NCBI GenBank assembly: GCA_914767715.1
Contig: OU612072.1
Span: forward strand, 14,324,001 to 14,384,000
Length of the DNA stretch: 60,000 bases
DNA from: Membranipora membranacea
Lineage: Eukaryota; Bryozoa; Gymnolaemata; Cheilostomatida; Membraniporidae
Direction: 5' to 3'
A program made the position numbers and the translations under genes. The notes under the pieces are model-generated. The model did not search any database. It was not told the DNA's origin and saw only the letters and a program-made list of their open reading frames with translations. Positions 1 to 11,740 of this stretch are shown here, in pieces; within the stretch, counting starts at the first letter, position 1; every line of letters starts with the position of its first letter.

Positions 1-1519
1 ATCCATATCAATTTTACCAGTGCATTATTACTGTATGTAAATTTCAATTGACAATCAAACTACTTTTCCTTGATCCTGCTGTCTTTATCGTGGTCGTCTT
101 CTCTTCTTACATGGGCAGACAATCTGTATATATGATATAATGACTATGATGAAACTGATGAAAATATCAGGTATCACAGCTTCACTCATAATGATAGATC
201 TAGTGTTCAAGAACACCAGTTGTTATTTGAAACTCCTATGATTAAAAGACGTCTGGTTTGTGAAGAAAGTTGCACTTAGCCAACAGTGTAGAGATGTGTT
301 GTTACCACATCACAGAACACACTGTCCTTACAGTGCCTTACCAACAGCTACTATTGGCAAAGTAAAAACAATTTACAGAATGATACTCTCTCATGCAGTG
401 ATTGCTGAACCAACAGAATAGTACATAGTACATAGTTGTTTTTTGTATTGAGTTAAGACCACAATTTTAGCTAAACCTTAACAAAGATTCGGTGAAGCTT
501 TGAGAATACAACCATCTCCTAAGAGTTACTTATATGAACTGTATGTGCTGAAAATCTGCCTGTGAGTGATGACAGTCAGTCACAAGTGTGACATGGAGAA
601 ATTATGACTTTTGAGCTCATTATATTGTGCACCCTGGTATCGCACTGTAAATGATAGCTTAAGGTGTGTGAAAACCATCATCAATATAGTATATATTAGT
701 GTTATTTGCTGAACCTGATGATGGTGTGACACAGATTGGCTGTGTTCTTAACGAGGTGTAAATCATCTGATACAGGATATCTCAAATCGAATTTTTCAAG
801 ATGGCCTTGATGGTTCACCGTGGAAGATAGTTACTACACAAGAAATATGATACTACTGTAAATTTATTTTATCACACAGCTGTTTATGAAGTCAAATTTA
901 GCTTATGATTGTACACAAGTTATCCGGTGATGACGAATTATTTCACAAAATTATTTGTGGTGAATAGTCAAATTTACCTTATGTTCTTATTGTATTGAGA
1001 CACTCAATTCTTGAATGCTCAGACAACAAAACTCCCAATAATGTATGCATTTGGACTTTTTATATATCGTCGGAGAGCTAATCGAATATTGATTCTAAAA
1101 GTGTTGGTTTCAGCATAACCTGTCATGGCGTTGTGCTATATTGATAGAAGACAGGATAATCGTGTTTGAGGAGGATTTTTTAGGACGAAGCGGTGCAGAT
1201 ACAATCGTTCATATCAGACTTTCATCTGAATAATGCTTACAAGATACCTCTGAAGCACCCATGAGGGGCAATTTTTGGATCCTGTAGAGATTTATATACG
1301 GTTGAAAAACGGTGATTTTGCTTCTATGTACCACAAATCATGACACAGTTTAAGTATGTTTGTTTGTGATGTTTGTGGATATTTATCGGGAGCAAATACA
1401 GAGGCATGTAGCATGGTTGACATCAAAAGGAGGTAGCAACTGCATTTTGGTCATCATAATGGACAAAGTAATACTACATCACATCCTGTGAATTGTGGTA
1501 GCAAAGTTATTAGTGTGAT
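1..1519. other. Gene-free left edge
   Basis: No reading frame of convincing length or family resemblance was seen on either strand. The sequence is AT-rich and non-repetitive at the scale I can judge. It lies downstream of a minus-strand gypsy relic, so it may hold that element's 3' untranslated part or LTR, but I could not find a matching second LTR in the window. Confidence 0.4.
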
Positions 1520-1521
1520 CG

Positions 1522-2540
1522 CTATAGGCGTGGCATATATGACATCGTCTCCCATTTAATAGGTAAATATCTCTCTGGTGGCTTGCTTATACTAGCGGAG
1601 CGTCTCGGTACTGGTGTTGTGGTAGGTTGGGGCGTAGAGGCTTGCCTGCGTTGTCTCTGCGTAGTAACCAGCGGACTGATATCGGGTATGAGGCTTGTAT
1701 CTGGAGCAATCAGCTGTACCGTCAGCATCAGAGTACTTCTGGGGCAAAGTGGTTGCTGCTTTTACAGTGGCTTTGCTAAAGGTTTCCTGAGATTACTCTT
1801 GTCTTGTTACATAAGGATTTCGGGGTTGGTTTAAATTATAATAGCCATAACCATCAGTTTGTGTACCAGCAGAAACTGAATGATTCAAATGACAATACTG
1901 AGCTCTAGAACCAACGGTCACCAATCCTGAATGGATACCTGAGCGGAGCTATGCGTTTCGCTACAGTACCAAATAACCACTTGTCTCGACCAATCATGTT
2001 CCTGACCTTGGCAGAATCTCCGACTTTAAACTCACGAGGCTTGGAATTACTACCATCAACATAATTACGATCCTGAGACCTATAAATATCTGGTTGCAGA
2101 CTGGGTTTCATGGCAACTTATGTGACTGAGCTGCATAAACAACATCAACAAAATTTTCACCTAAAACCTTAATTGGATTGCCACTCTAATCATGCAATGT
2201 CCAGTCAGAACGAGCAGACAACTTACAATGCCTGCATTTGGCTGGTACCCTTTTGATGGCATTAGACTCGAACTACACCATGTATCCAATTGTAAATTGA
2301 CAGATTTACCTTAAACCTTCATTGGTATATCAATCAATTTGCTTACATTAGCCACGAGATTGATTTCCTACAAGGGGACCATCTCTACAGCACTCACATG
2401 ACCATGTTTGCCACCATCATCAGTACTGACAACTGACAACCCAATTCACAGTAAGAGCTTCAATCAACACAGCATTCAGATACCTCAAATTAGACCGAGG
2501 AACATAGTCCAAGATAATTAGAAATAAGGCATAACTTTCA
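1522..2540 (-). pseudogene. Ty3/gypsy-like retrotransposon relic, integrase C-terminal region
   Basis: Two adjacent minus-strand frames read as the end of a gypsy-type polyprotein. The first (2111 to 1905) carries the small C-terminal integrase domain pattern: a basic stretch, F-K-V-G-D, V-R-N, then K-W-x-x-G-T-V and P-L-R-Y. The second (about 1728 to 1522) is a Pro/Thr/Ser/Arg-rich tail with S-K-P-P-E-R-Y, typical of the extreme C terminus of such integrases. They are separated by a stop or frameshift. To the right (2120-2540) the same strand holds further decayed coding-like sequence broken by stops. No reverse transcriptase core or paired LTRs were seen, so this is a truncated, dead copy. 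Family assignment rests on motif recognition only. Confidence 0.6.
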
Positions 2541-2839
2541 TTCGATGAGAACTTCTCTCACGATCAGCCATTGAGAGAAAAAGGAAGAACCAAAAGCATG
2601 ATATGCAACAAATAAAATTGAGTAAAACTTTTTGAAAAAGCACACACACCAATAAAAAACTTTGAATACCCGTCGAAGCATTTTTAAGCATTCACTCATG
2701 TATGACCTGTTAAATTTTGAAATGCAGTGACATTTTTCCAACCGATTTCAAACACTGTATAAAGAAAGTAAGTAAGTGGTAAAACAATCAAGAAGTCGAA
2801 ACTCGGATTGTGAAGATAAATATCACCTCAACCAACCGG

Positions 2840-3070
2840 ACATGACACGCTCTATGAGTACCACCTTGCAGAATTTGGATCGAAACTCTATCTTGATATG
2901 GTACTGGCACACCACTCATCCTAGCCAGCTCCTCATGGAACGAGATGTAATATACCTGAGGTTCGCTCTGTGTTTGCACGCACTAAATGCAGTGAAAAAG
3001 ATCCCTCCCTGCCTCTTTGATATAAAGAGTAGCCGAATTCAGGCAAGAAATGATGAACGGCGCGGCTTGA
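2840..3070. repeat. Segmental duplication block, copy 1 (pairs with 23560-23770)
   Basis: This block matches 23560-23770 in the same orientation over about 200 bases, including the shared strings CTATCTTGATATGGTACTGG and a later GCGGAATTCAGGCGA-like end (here GCCGAATTCAGGCAA). Both blocks lie upstream of a TPMT-like sequence (pseudogene at 5789, intact gene at 24178). This suggests the methyltransferase locus was duplicated with its flank. An open frame of 108 codons at 2776-3102 runs across it but is not conserved as protein in the other copy. Confidence 0.65.
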
Positions 3071-3099
3071 TTACCACAATCTTACGCAAAGAGACTCAA

Positions 3100-3420
3100 T
3101 AACATCAGTTGGCTCACACAGTTTGAGGAACCTTGGCACAAAAGAAAAGTACTTCCTATCTCACAACATGTCACTTTTATTGCGCCGTCTGCCGACAATA
3201 TGATGAATCATATTAATGAAACTTATAGGGTTAATGACCTACCTACGATCCATTACTGTGGCTTGTATATTAAAGCTGTGGGATTAGCCAAGAAATTGAT
3301 TGATCTGCTTCTGTGGCTTGATATTTGATATGGCCACCTTGCGCCTGCTACGGTAACATTTGCACCATCATCTTGTTATATTTGAGATACAAATTTGTGG
3401 CAGTTGCATACCGACTATTT
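3100..3420 (-). repeat. Dispersed repeat R1, copy 1
   Basis: The segment contains a core (about 3150-3245) with TCTGCCGACAATATGATGAA followed by GGGTTAATGACCTACCTAC. The core recurs at 16840-16965 (same orientation) and, reversed, at 17270-17520, 20300-20360 and 22840-22960. The part at 3335-3410 also matches the reverse complement of 17300-17350. Copies differ by many substitutions, so they are old. No transposase or clean terminal repeats were recognised. Confidence 0.6.
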
Positions 3421-3677
3421 TTTACTGTGTCACTTTGGAATCTGGTCCTGACCAGCTGGTTTAGTCTACTTGTGCCAGCTCCTGGTTGGGATCGCTTTGC
3501 CAATCTTTTGCTGCCTCACGCCAAGTCACCTCATTTCAATATCCATTCCAAATGCTAGTATTACCTGCACCCAGGTTCGGTCCTTGGAACTGGTGATCAG
3601 CAGTTCTCAATTTTAACCCCTACATCAGTTTGAATGGCCGCGATCTTAAACGATTTCACAGATGCCAGATGCGACAA

Positions 3678-5780
3678 TTAGATATTCAAACTAGTCAAGT
3701 ACTTGAGTTTAAATTCCCCCCATGTGTGCCCTGACATGCTTGCAAACCGAGCGCAACCTGGCGCAGAATTTGTAACCTCGCCCTTAAGGCAACCAGTAAT
3801 TTGCCACCAATGATTCGTTACGTGGCAACTGATATGACCACCTGATTCAATAAAACAGACAGCATGATCAGGCTTACGCCAAGGCAAACCTAGGGTGGAT
3901 CCCTGTAGGAAGTGATGATTTAGTGTGACAAGATCTATGTTAATAATGTCCTTGAGATTTTTTTGATAAGAAGAGGCTGGGCTGTCATGCCAAAGTTTGA
4001 AAGAGGTTGATCTCAAATTAAAGGTCTCAGCAACATTTATGTGTACATTTAATTTTCCCCAGTAGACACAGAATGACACCTATTTGGAAATCACAGTGAA
4101 AGAATTTGACCCTTTATGCTTGGTACAACTCTCAGTTTGCATTTTCGCTGACATTCATTCTCTAATATTATAGTTTATGGAGTTAGCCAACACATAGTTA
4201 TCTATTTCATGTCAAAGACATAATCACTTTCATTGATTTCTGTGTATTTAGCCGCGCCGTCTATGTCTCACCTCCATTTTTTTTTATTGTTTTGCTTGCT
4301 CTGACACTTTTTGAAGAACATCATTTTGATGATGAAGATTGTGGTCAAAAAATATTGGGAAAAAATATGAGCATTATATTTCTGTCCAATTAAGCTGAGA
4401 GCAGGTTAGTGAAGATAGATTTAAGGGTGTTTGTATTCTAAATCTTAGCAGCACTTTGACTTAGAAGATATAAGAAGCAAAATGCGAAGGTTCCTTTTGT
4501 TATTGATGTATAGAAAATTTCGACATGGTCAACTTTGTGCCTGTATGGCATGTGAGAACACTATCGTAATTTGGTATAAAGACTTGGCATAGTGATAGTG
4601 TTGATACATGATGTTGCAGGCTGAGTCATGATACTATGTAAGAAACAGAAACTTTGTATCTGAGTGACTATAATTAATTATCATGATTAAAAGAATGGCA
4701 GCTATTTATTTCTCCTGTGTTTTCTACTATTGGAAGAGACCCGCCACAATTATTGGACTGTCAGTTTGCTGGTTGTTGGCCAAAACAAAACTTGAGTTAC
4801 CACGAGATTGAATAGCCACTGATGATTAAGATTGACCAAATAGGATCATTTATACCTGAGGCCTGTGTTTGATTGAGTAGTGATATAAACAAGTGATAAA
4901 ACACAGTCCGCTGTGGGGTAAGAGTGAAAGCGCTCATCAAATGCTATTTAACAAAGTCCTTGCTCTAAGACAGGTATACATCCAAGGGTGCTGGGAGCTG
5001 GAAAAATCAACCTTTGAAACTCCCCCAGTGGAACTGGAACCTCAACTCCTGTGTCACCAATCACCTGGCAGTGAATAGCAAGTGCGCCTTCTCATCATCC
5101 CCAAGAAAGAAAGAGTTGATGGCGCTAACTAGCAAGCCTGATAATGACTACTCAGAGAAGCGTTCTCCCATCCTACAGCAGAGTCCATTCAAACATCGCC
5201 ACACTATGAAACACAGCGTCCTTGTTAGTGATATTGGCCTTATATGGCCCATTGCTGGGACCCCTCGTTATGCCGCATCCAGAAATGCATAACAAGCGCA
5301 AATCCTTGGTGCCTGATGTGACAAAGTTTGCAGCAATATGTCATGTTAGATCAGATATTAAATCTAGAGAGGCAGCTTTGAAAGCGTGATAGATAACTTG
5401 CTAAGGGCTTCTAGACGTCACATTAAAACATGAACTGTTTCTATGACCCAGCTCCATACCATCAAAGCCTTTGAGTGAGGTAAATCGGTCTGTGTCATGA
5501 GGAAAACGAGGGGGTGATAAAACTAGTTCTTCGTGGGAGGGCTTGGTGAAAATTGCGGAGGTAGAGTGACTTGCATGGTTGAATAAGCACCATAAATCAC
5601 TCAGAGCTCTGTGATCTCTTTCAAATAAGTGTGATGATAATAATTTGTAAGGAAATTATAGGTAAACCATCAATGGTAGATATTGAGCCTGCCAATCAGA
5701 TACTACTACAGGTGCATTATCAAAGGCTCTAGGCAAATTAAAGAGTCTTCCAGGTGCTTCTCATTCAAATCTTGTGTTTC
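3678..5780. other. Region without a supported gene
   Basis: A 133-codon minus-strand frame (4079-3678) and two overlapping plus-strand frames near 4893-5292 are open, but none has recognisable domains, splice sites or a second copy to support coding. I regard the stretch as intergenic or decayed repeat DNA upstream of the TPMT pseudogene. Confidence 0.4.
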
Positions 5781-5788
5781 ATCTGAAT

Positions 5789-7467
5789 ATGAGTGGAAGT
5801 AGATATGCAGTTGCAGCTGGAATAAGTTGCTAAGAAAACAATCATTTGTTAGATATCTGGGAGAATCGCTAGGAGAATGGTATCACTGAGTTGATTGAGA
5901 AAAATGGTAACAGACCGATGAGGGAATACATGAACAATGACTATCTAAAAAATCTCCCTAAATCACCTTCAGACATCAAAGTGCTTGTACCAATGTGTGG
6001 GAATGCTTAAGATATGTTCATGTTATTCAAGCTCGACTCAATGGTATAGCAGTCATCTCCTAAAACTCAAAATTGAATCACAGCTATCAATCAATGTTCT
6101 TGGAGTTGTTCCCGATACAGACCTCGCATTTCATCCCCATGCTACTGATGCTGCAACTAGAGCAAACAAACTAGTCTATCTTATTTCTAAACTTAAAAAA
6201 TACATGAATGTTGAAGAATCCCTTAAAACTTACAAAAGCATTGTCCAACCAATATTAGAATATTGCTCAGCAATTTACCTAGATACTACACAAAAGGTCA
6301 CTGGAACAATTGAGAAAGTTCAAAATAGAGCAATCAGAATTATTGTATGTGCTCCCAAGAAGTTTTCTGTCACAACTGGTAGATTGCTTTTAAATTCACC
6401 CACATCACTAAGTAGGCGACAATACCTATTTCATAATTTTACACATAAAAAGTTGCAAAAAACAAAGCTTCTAAGCATATCCTTAATCTAGTTCAAAAGT
6501 CCGGAAAGCATCAGCGTTGTCTGAGAAGTAACTGCACTATTATTAAACCCTCATTCCGAACAAATTTTGGAAAATCAGCCCTTTTAAACTTACTTCAACA
6601 ATATTCACTTAAAGATAAATCAGCTAAAACTATTCTGACTTATGATTTAACAGGAACATGATACAGTAAACTCATAGATTTATATCTTTAGCATTCTTTC
6701 ATATATTTCTTATTTTCCAAACCGTTAATTCTTCGGCTAATCAGCTCCCTAACTGCAACACTATTATCCGATCTTATTATTCTTCAATACCTTTTTTACA
6801 TGTTATTAATTATAATTAACTCTGTGTTTAACTTTGGTAGTAAACATAATATGTTTTTGTTGCTGTTTTCAGAGGTCAACAAGTTACCTATAATAGAATA
6901 CTTTTTGTTATCTGTACACTTCTAAGAAAACCTCTATAAATAAATGAATAACTGTCATTGGAGTGGAATATGTTGGTGAGGTGATAGAGAAATTCTTCAA
7001 AGAACACCAGATACCAAAAAAAGATAAACTAAGTGAGACCTGGATTTCTGCTTCTCACGTACCCACAATAAGCAAGGATGGCAGAATCATCCTCCTGCAG
7101 GGAGATCTCATGAAATGTACACCAGACAGCCTGCCCTTTCCTCAATGATATAATATGGGACAGAGGCGAGTTTGGTTCCGTCAATGTTGCTGACCGGGAG
7201 GAATACGCTTGCCTAATGCTCAGAATCTTAGCGTCACATGGTATTCACCTTATAGATACATATGAGCTCGGGAAGAAGTTTGGAGGTCCTCCAACGCATA
7301 TTGGCAAAGAAAGTCTGCTCAAGCACTATGGTACAGGATGTTCTATTGTTAAGGTCAATCGCCATGACGTTCTTCAACCATATCACCCTAGGCGAGGAAT
7401 AATGCTGAAAAAAGGCTTAACAACATCTGTTTATGAAGTTGTCATTGTCATCAGGCAGCTTCGTTAA
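5789..7467 (+). pseudogene. TPMT-like methyltransferase pseudogene, split by a LINE
   Basis: This is a decayed paralogue of the intact gene at 24178-24948. The 5' part (5789 to about 6033) aligns from the initiator (ATGAGTGGA against ATGAGTGTG) through the region encoding N-R-P-M-x-E-Y-M-N-N and V-P-M-C-G, with a TAA at about 6008 and frame changes. The 3' part resumes at about 6953 with the bases encoding G-V-E-Y-V-G-E-V-I and runs to the stop at 7467. A stop replaces the Tyr codon before the W-D-R-G motif at about 7146, and the motif reads W-D-R-G-E-F. The ~920 bases between the halves are a 5'-truncated non-LTR element. Frameshifts and stops in both halves mean no functional product. Substitutions are spread over all codon positions, consistent with decay. 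Confidence 0.9.
6033..6952 (+). mobile_element. 5'-truncated non-LTR retrotransposon inserted in the TPMT pseudogene
   Basis: The frame at 6060-6490 encodes the end of a reverse transcriptase ORF: L-G-V-V after the palm, Y-K-S-I-V-Q-P-I-L-E-Y-C-S, then Q-N-R-A-I-R-I-I. It aligns with residues near the C terminus of the LINE at 17.6-20.0 kb. After a frameshift near 6487 the last ~55 codons continue in another frame (L-R-S-N-C-T-I-I-K-P) to a stop near 6660. The 3' untranslated part shares GAGGTCAA and GAAAACCTC with the longer copy and ends in an ATAAATAAATGAATAA tail joined directly to host TPMT sequence. 5' truncation is usual for target-primed insertion. Element ends are accurate to about 5 bases. 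Confidence 0.85.
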
Positions 7468-8407
7468 TGTTGAACTGGTTACCAACGTATACTAACACAG
7501 ATCCTTGGTTGAACACATATCAAAATTATAGTTAGACTTATTGCAAATTGATGATGTCTGTAACACATTATGTTTAGTATAATTTACCATAATGAGCTAA
7601 GAATTTGTATTTACCCAAATAGTACCTGGAATCAGATATGAAATTGACAATTAGGCTGTATTTCAATAATGATGCTATTTATGTTTTAATCAGTTGAATC
7701 AATTTGAGTCATAGTACATATCAACCATAAACAAATTTGACAAAAATAGGTTCTCAATGAGCCTATCACATTGGTTGGTTTGGTGTATATTTCATCATAG
7801 GGTAACAAAATCTTAAAAGTTAAAAACTAGTGTAGCAATGAGTATCTATATGCGCAGTAGAATCTGATGTGCTATTTGAGATACTGAGCCCAAAAATGAG
7901 CGGTAGGCTGTCAAAATATGGGAAGGGAAGCGCAAAAAAACACCTACCAACATGGCTCACTTCCTGTGGTTTCATATCCACGGCGAAGACTACACCAGGG
8001 CGGCCAGCTCCAGGGTAATAAGGTAACTGGTTCGGAGTTGCCCTCTCACGTTAAACCCTTCCAAAATGAAGAGTTGCCCTCTCTCTTCGAATTTTCACAG
8101 GCTTTGATATGATTGGCCCATTACATCTTACTTTTTTCTTATTGGCCTGTTCAATAACTTCATACTGGTTACAACATCTGTGTTGGGGAACACTGAGTTA
8201 GTTATCGATATTGCTAGTAGTCAACTTTCTGAACAGCACCAATCAGTTACTTCACAGACACATAAGACCACGATGAAGAGATGATGAGCCAACTCAGCTT
8301 CACAAGAAGACGAAGAATGAAATTAGAACAGCTGTGAATGGACTTGATTGAATCAATTTGTTGTAGCTCTCAGGTAAATAAATGTTATTTAGTATTTATA
8401 TTTGGTA
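7468..8407. other. Intergenic DNA after the TPMT pseudogene
   Basis: No gene is supported. A 64-codon frame at 7918-8112 has no recognisable domain. I see no clear repeat with a partner elsewhere in the window. Confidence 0.4.
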
Positions 8408-8525
8408 CACTACTATTCTACTACTCAGTTGTGAGTGAAAAATGAGTAGACTAACTAAGAAGTCTAGCTAGTAACTGTTAGTTACTATCACTACTAGTAG
8501 CTTTCTGTAGTTTACCAATGGTACC
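8408..8525 (+). repeat. Palindrome-family repeat, half copy
   Basis: The block from CTACTACTCAGTTGTGAG through GAGTAGACTAACTAAGAAG to CACTACTAGTAG matches 11628-11740 at roughly 90 percent identity by eye. It has only the right arm of the palindrome that is complete at 11594-11662. It is therefore either a truncated copy or the ancestral form. Confidence 0.75.
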
Positions 8526-10880
8526 AGTCCAATGTACATGTGCAGTGTAATATCAAGCAAGGAGAAGGACTCCTAAGAGTTGTAAGAGGGGGGGGGGAGG
8601 CTCATACAAGTCCAAGGAGTTTACTCCTTACTCCTCGCTTTGTTGTTTGTTGGTGGTGGCATGTTTAGGTGGGCAACTCTCGTGCAACTAATTGTCTAGA
8701 ACTGTTATTGCTAATCTACTATGGCTACATGTAGGCCTACATACTTTACATTGTAAGGAAATGCCCCCTCTCTTTACTACAACTACACTACAGCCTATGT
8801 AGGCTGGGTCTTGTATTTGTATAAAGTGTGTGCATAGGCTTTGCCTCGGCGCAACTGACGGATCATTATTGCTTTATGTCAACCATTCCCAACTGTCTGA
8901 GACTGGTGGGGTCACCCTTAAATACAAACAGCAAAACTATATACATATTAGTATACACTTTATTTACTGATCAAGCATGCGCATATAAGACCAAGTGGTA
9001 CATCATCATCTAGCTTAGTAGGCGAGACCTGCTTTTAGCTTCGTTCGAGAATTGGCCACTAATCAATTGAACTATGCTCACTCTTGTGTGAACTATTTGC
9101 GAACAAATTTATCTAAGGAGCGAGGATATTGAGCATTTAAGTTGTAATGATCTTTTGGTTTACAAAGCACAGCTCATGCTAATTGAAATATTCCCTGGTC
9201 TATAATGTAATAAAGAATATACCAACCCCGATCACCAGAGGAAGGAAACCAGTGCAGACCTTGCCTTTTGCCAATGGTATTGAATTCAAATGATTTGTTG
9301 GCTGTACAGAGTCTCAACTGCGTCACAGTGGTCATTTCATTATGATAAGCAGTGATCGGGGAGGGGGGCGGATTGCATATAATATTACATGTGTGGGCTC
9401 TTTGAGTTGCAAGCATGTACTTCGCCTTAATTCAAGGTCAACCACTGACAACCATTGGTTATAGTGGTCTGTAGTTGGAGAGTAGAGAAATTGGTTACTG
9501 AGAGAAACTAGACCATTGCCAGCTTGCACACAATTGCAAAAGTTTCCCAAATGTAAATCTTCATCAATAGAATGGTGTATTCAAGTGTTGTAGCGGTACT
9601 AGCTCTCTAGAGTATAACGCTGGTTTAATTATTCGTCTTGTTAATTTGGGAAAACAGTAGATAGGCCTAGATACAAGAAATGACTCCTTTTGATTGCAGA
9701 TTTTTTTGTATTTTAGTCTACATTGTAAAGCAACACAGACCACAGAATAGTACTGAGAACAGTACAATGAAGAAGAGAGTGTTTGGGTGGTTTATAGCAG
9801 ATGTGATACAACTCGTAGTATCAATAGTCGTTCAGCTTACTCAATTCAAACAGGTAAGCAGACAATCAAATTTTCAATTTCGGTTGTAAAATTTGATTAA
9901 GTTGCAGCAGGGAACTGACCCAGAAAGACTTGAGATGGCTGGGGTTATAAGCATCGATATCTCCACTGTTACACTTGCATCGAGCATCGTTAGAAATATA
10001 ATGATATAAATGTCAGGTGATATGTGTAGGCTAACTGATGATAATTGCGTCGGTGTAATCGTTGAAGTATCATGGCATAAATTTGGTAAAAACTGCTTGA
10101 ACACTGGCAGGCCTCAGCAAGAATTTTTCATTGAAGCCGGCCAGTTAGTGTAATTAGGAGTTCAGTGACTATCAGAGTTGTGCTCTTTTTTTCATGGAGG
10201 GAACAACTCATTCCATCTCGCAACATCAAGTCACCTCTTCCCTATATTCCACCCTCCTTGCCACAGCTCATTTTATTGAATGATCATTTTAGTTACAAAT
10301 TTGCTGGCGTTATGTGCTGATCAAACCTATAGATCGAGTGTTTCCATTCCAAGACACCAGATATAAAATTTCACAAACTTCTTCACCAACGGCTGGCAAA
10401 TCTGTTTCCATCATAGGGATTGTAGATTTAACCAGGTCTTTAAGTGTTGTGTTATTTGTAATTTGGCAACATGCTAGAATCAGGCTCTCAATGCAGAGAA
10501 AATTGAAGGGTCAAGGGATGAACCTTGTAGCAGCAAAGCCTTGTTATAAGACTGCAAATAATTTGAATGCAAATAATGTACTTAGGACATTGGAATGTAT
10601 TATATTCATACTTTATCACATCATCAACTAAATATTTGTTGCAGAGAATACAGGAGAAAGACTGATTCAGTATGGCATGATAATGGCAGAGTTACGCATC
10701 AGAACCTTTGAATTCTGTCCTGAGAAATCTTGATGTACCGAGTGAGTGTCTGCGTGTCAAATAGTTACATTATTATGATTCATGATGGGTCATGATATAC
10801 TCTTCTCTACCCTGACGCAGTGATCATTTGTATTTGATTGTCCAAATCAAGGATACCATCGGTAGCCTAATTGGTAACCA
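8526..10880. other. Region with no firmly supported gene
   Basis: Short frames on both strands (9174-9550, 9564-9889, 9874-10104, 10314-10631) overlap one another and show no family features. One short hydrophobic segment with a good donor (9767-9853) is noted among the findings. A G-run lies near 8588-8598. Confidence 0.4.
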
Positions 10881-11025
10881 TATCTCATACTCATGGAAAG
10901 ACCCCCCTCCCTCCCTCCCTTCACCTGCTATCTACCTTATCAACCTAATTAGTGGTTAACTAATTAGTTTGATAAGGTAGATTGCAGGTGAATGAAGGGG
11001 GGGGGGGGTGAATGAGATGATAATG
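10881..11025. repeat. Foldback element with ~65-bp arms
   Basis: The left arm, 10881-10952, carries TTCACCTGC, TCTACCTTATCAA and CTAATTAGT. The right arm carries ACTAATTAG, TTGATAAGGTAGA and GCAGGTGAA, with a loop of about 5 bases near 10953-10957. Outward, a C/CCCT-rich tract on the left pairs with a run of about a dozen G on the right, and both ends finish in a TCTCAT/ATGAGA pair. A near-symmetric hairpin of this size is typical of a foldback MITE. No coding capacity. Confidence 0.8.
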
Positions 11026-11159
11026 AAATCTGTCTCTTAAAGTACTGTCAATTGTTCGATTGTGGTTATCATGGGGCATTTAACTTCCCAACATATGTTG
11101 GTGTGTGGGTAATTCTAGGTCACAGGCCCTAAAAAAAATTAAACAGCATAAAACTTGTT

Positions 11160-11410
11160 TCTAATTTATAGTCAACTAAACGTATAGCCTTGGGAGTAAG
11201 TATTAGCTAAAGTTTAGTTTAGCTAGTCTTGAGATGACTTAATGTAAGCTAGCATTAAATTTTGGCTAGTGAAGGTTGAAGTCCATAAAAAGAAAAAAAG
11301 GGTGGGCGTATGTTTGCTACTCTTGAAGTTAGCTTTTTCAAGCCTGCGCAAAATGAAGAAAATTTCCTCCTATGAATACTTTACTCCTCTATGGAACTTT
11401 TTATGAACAT
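11160..11410 (+). repeat. Dispersed repeat R2, copy 1
   Basis: It contains TATTAGCTAAAGTTTAGTTT, then GCTAGCATTAAATTT, then AAATTTCCTCCTATGAATAC. The same order of blocks appears at 36110-36350 and 53620-53775. All three are in the same orientation and heavily diverged. Function and class are unknown. Confidence 0.55.
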
Positions 11411-11593
11411 TATATCTGCTTGATTTTGATTACTGTACCTTACATTTTAGAACGTAACTGAGGCATTGGATTAGCAGGATGTTGGCATCTATTGACATTT
11501 GACTACCGCGTCAACCAACTTGAAGGCAGTTAGTGTAGGAAGAACAAGTATTCATCAGATAAAGTGGTAAGCTACTCTCACACTACTCTGTAA

Positions 11594-11662
11594 GTCTACT
11601 CATTCTTCACGACTGAGTAGTAGAGTAGTACTCTACTACTCAGTCGTGAAGAATGAGTAGAC
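11594..11662. repeat. Perfect 34-bp-arm palindrome
   Basis: The left arm, 11594-11627, begins GTCTACTCATTC and ends TAGTAGAGTA. The right arm, 11629-11662, is its exact reverse complement around a single G at 11628. It sits at the left end of a block (to 11740) repeated at 8408-8525. Perfect arms imply a recent origin or ongoing correction of the palindrome. Confidence 0.9.
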
Positions 11663-11740
11663 TAACTAAGAAGTCTAGCTAGTAACTGTTAGTTATTATC
11701 ACTACTAGTAGCCTTCAGTAGTTTGCCAATCAGGGGTGTC

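Noticed and set aside
3678-4079. 133-codon minus-strand frame
   Set aside because: No domain, no splice or promoter support, odd composition. Chance opening in decayed DNA is more likely.
4893-5292. Two overlapping plus-strand frames
   Set aside because: They overlap in different frames and neither resembles a known protein.
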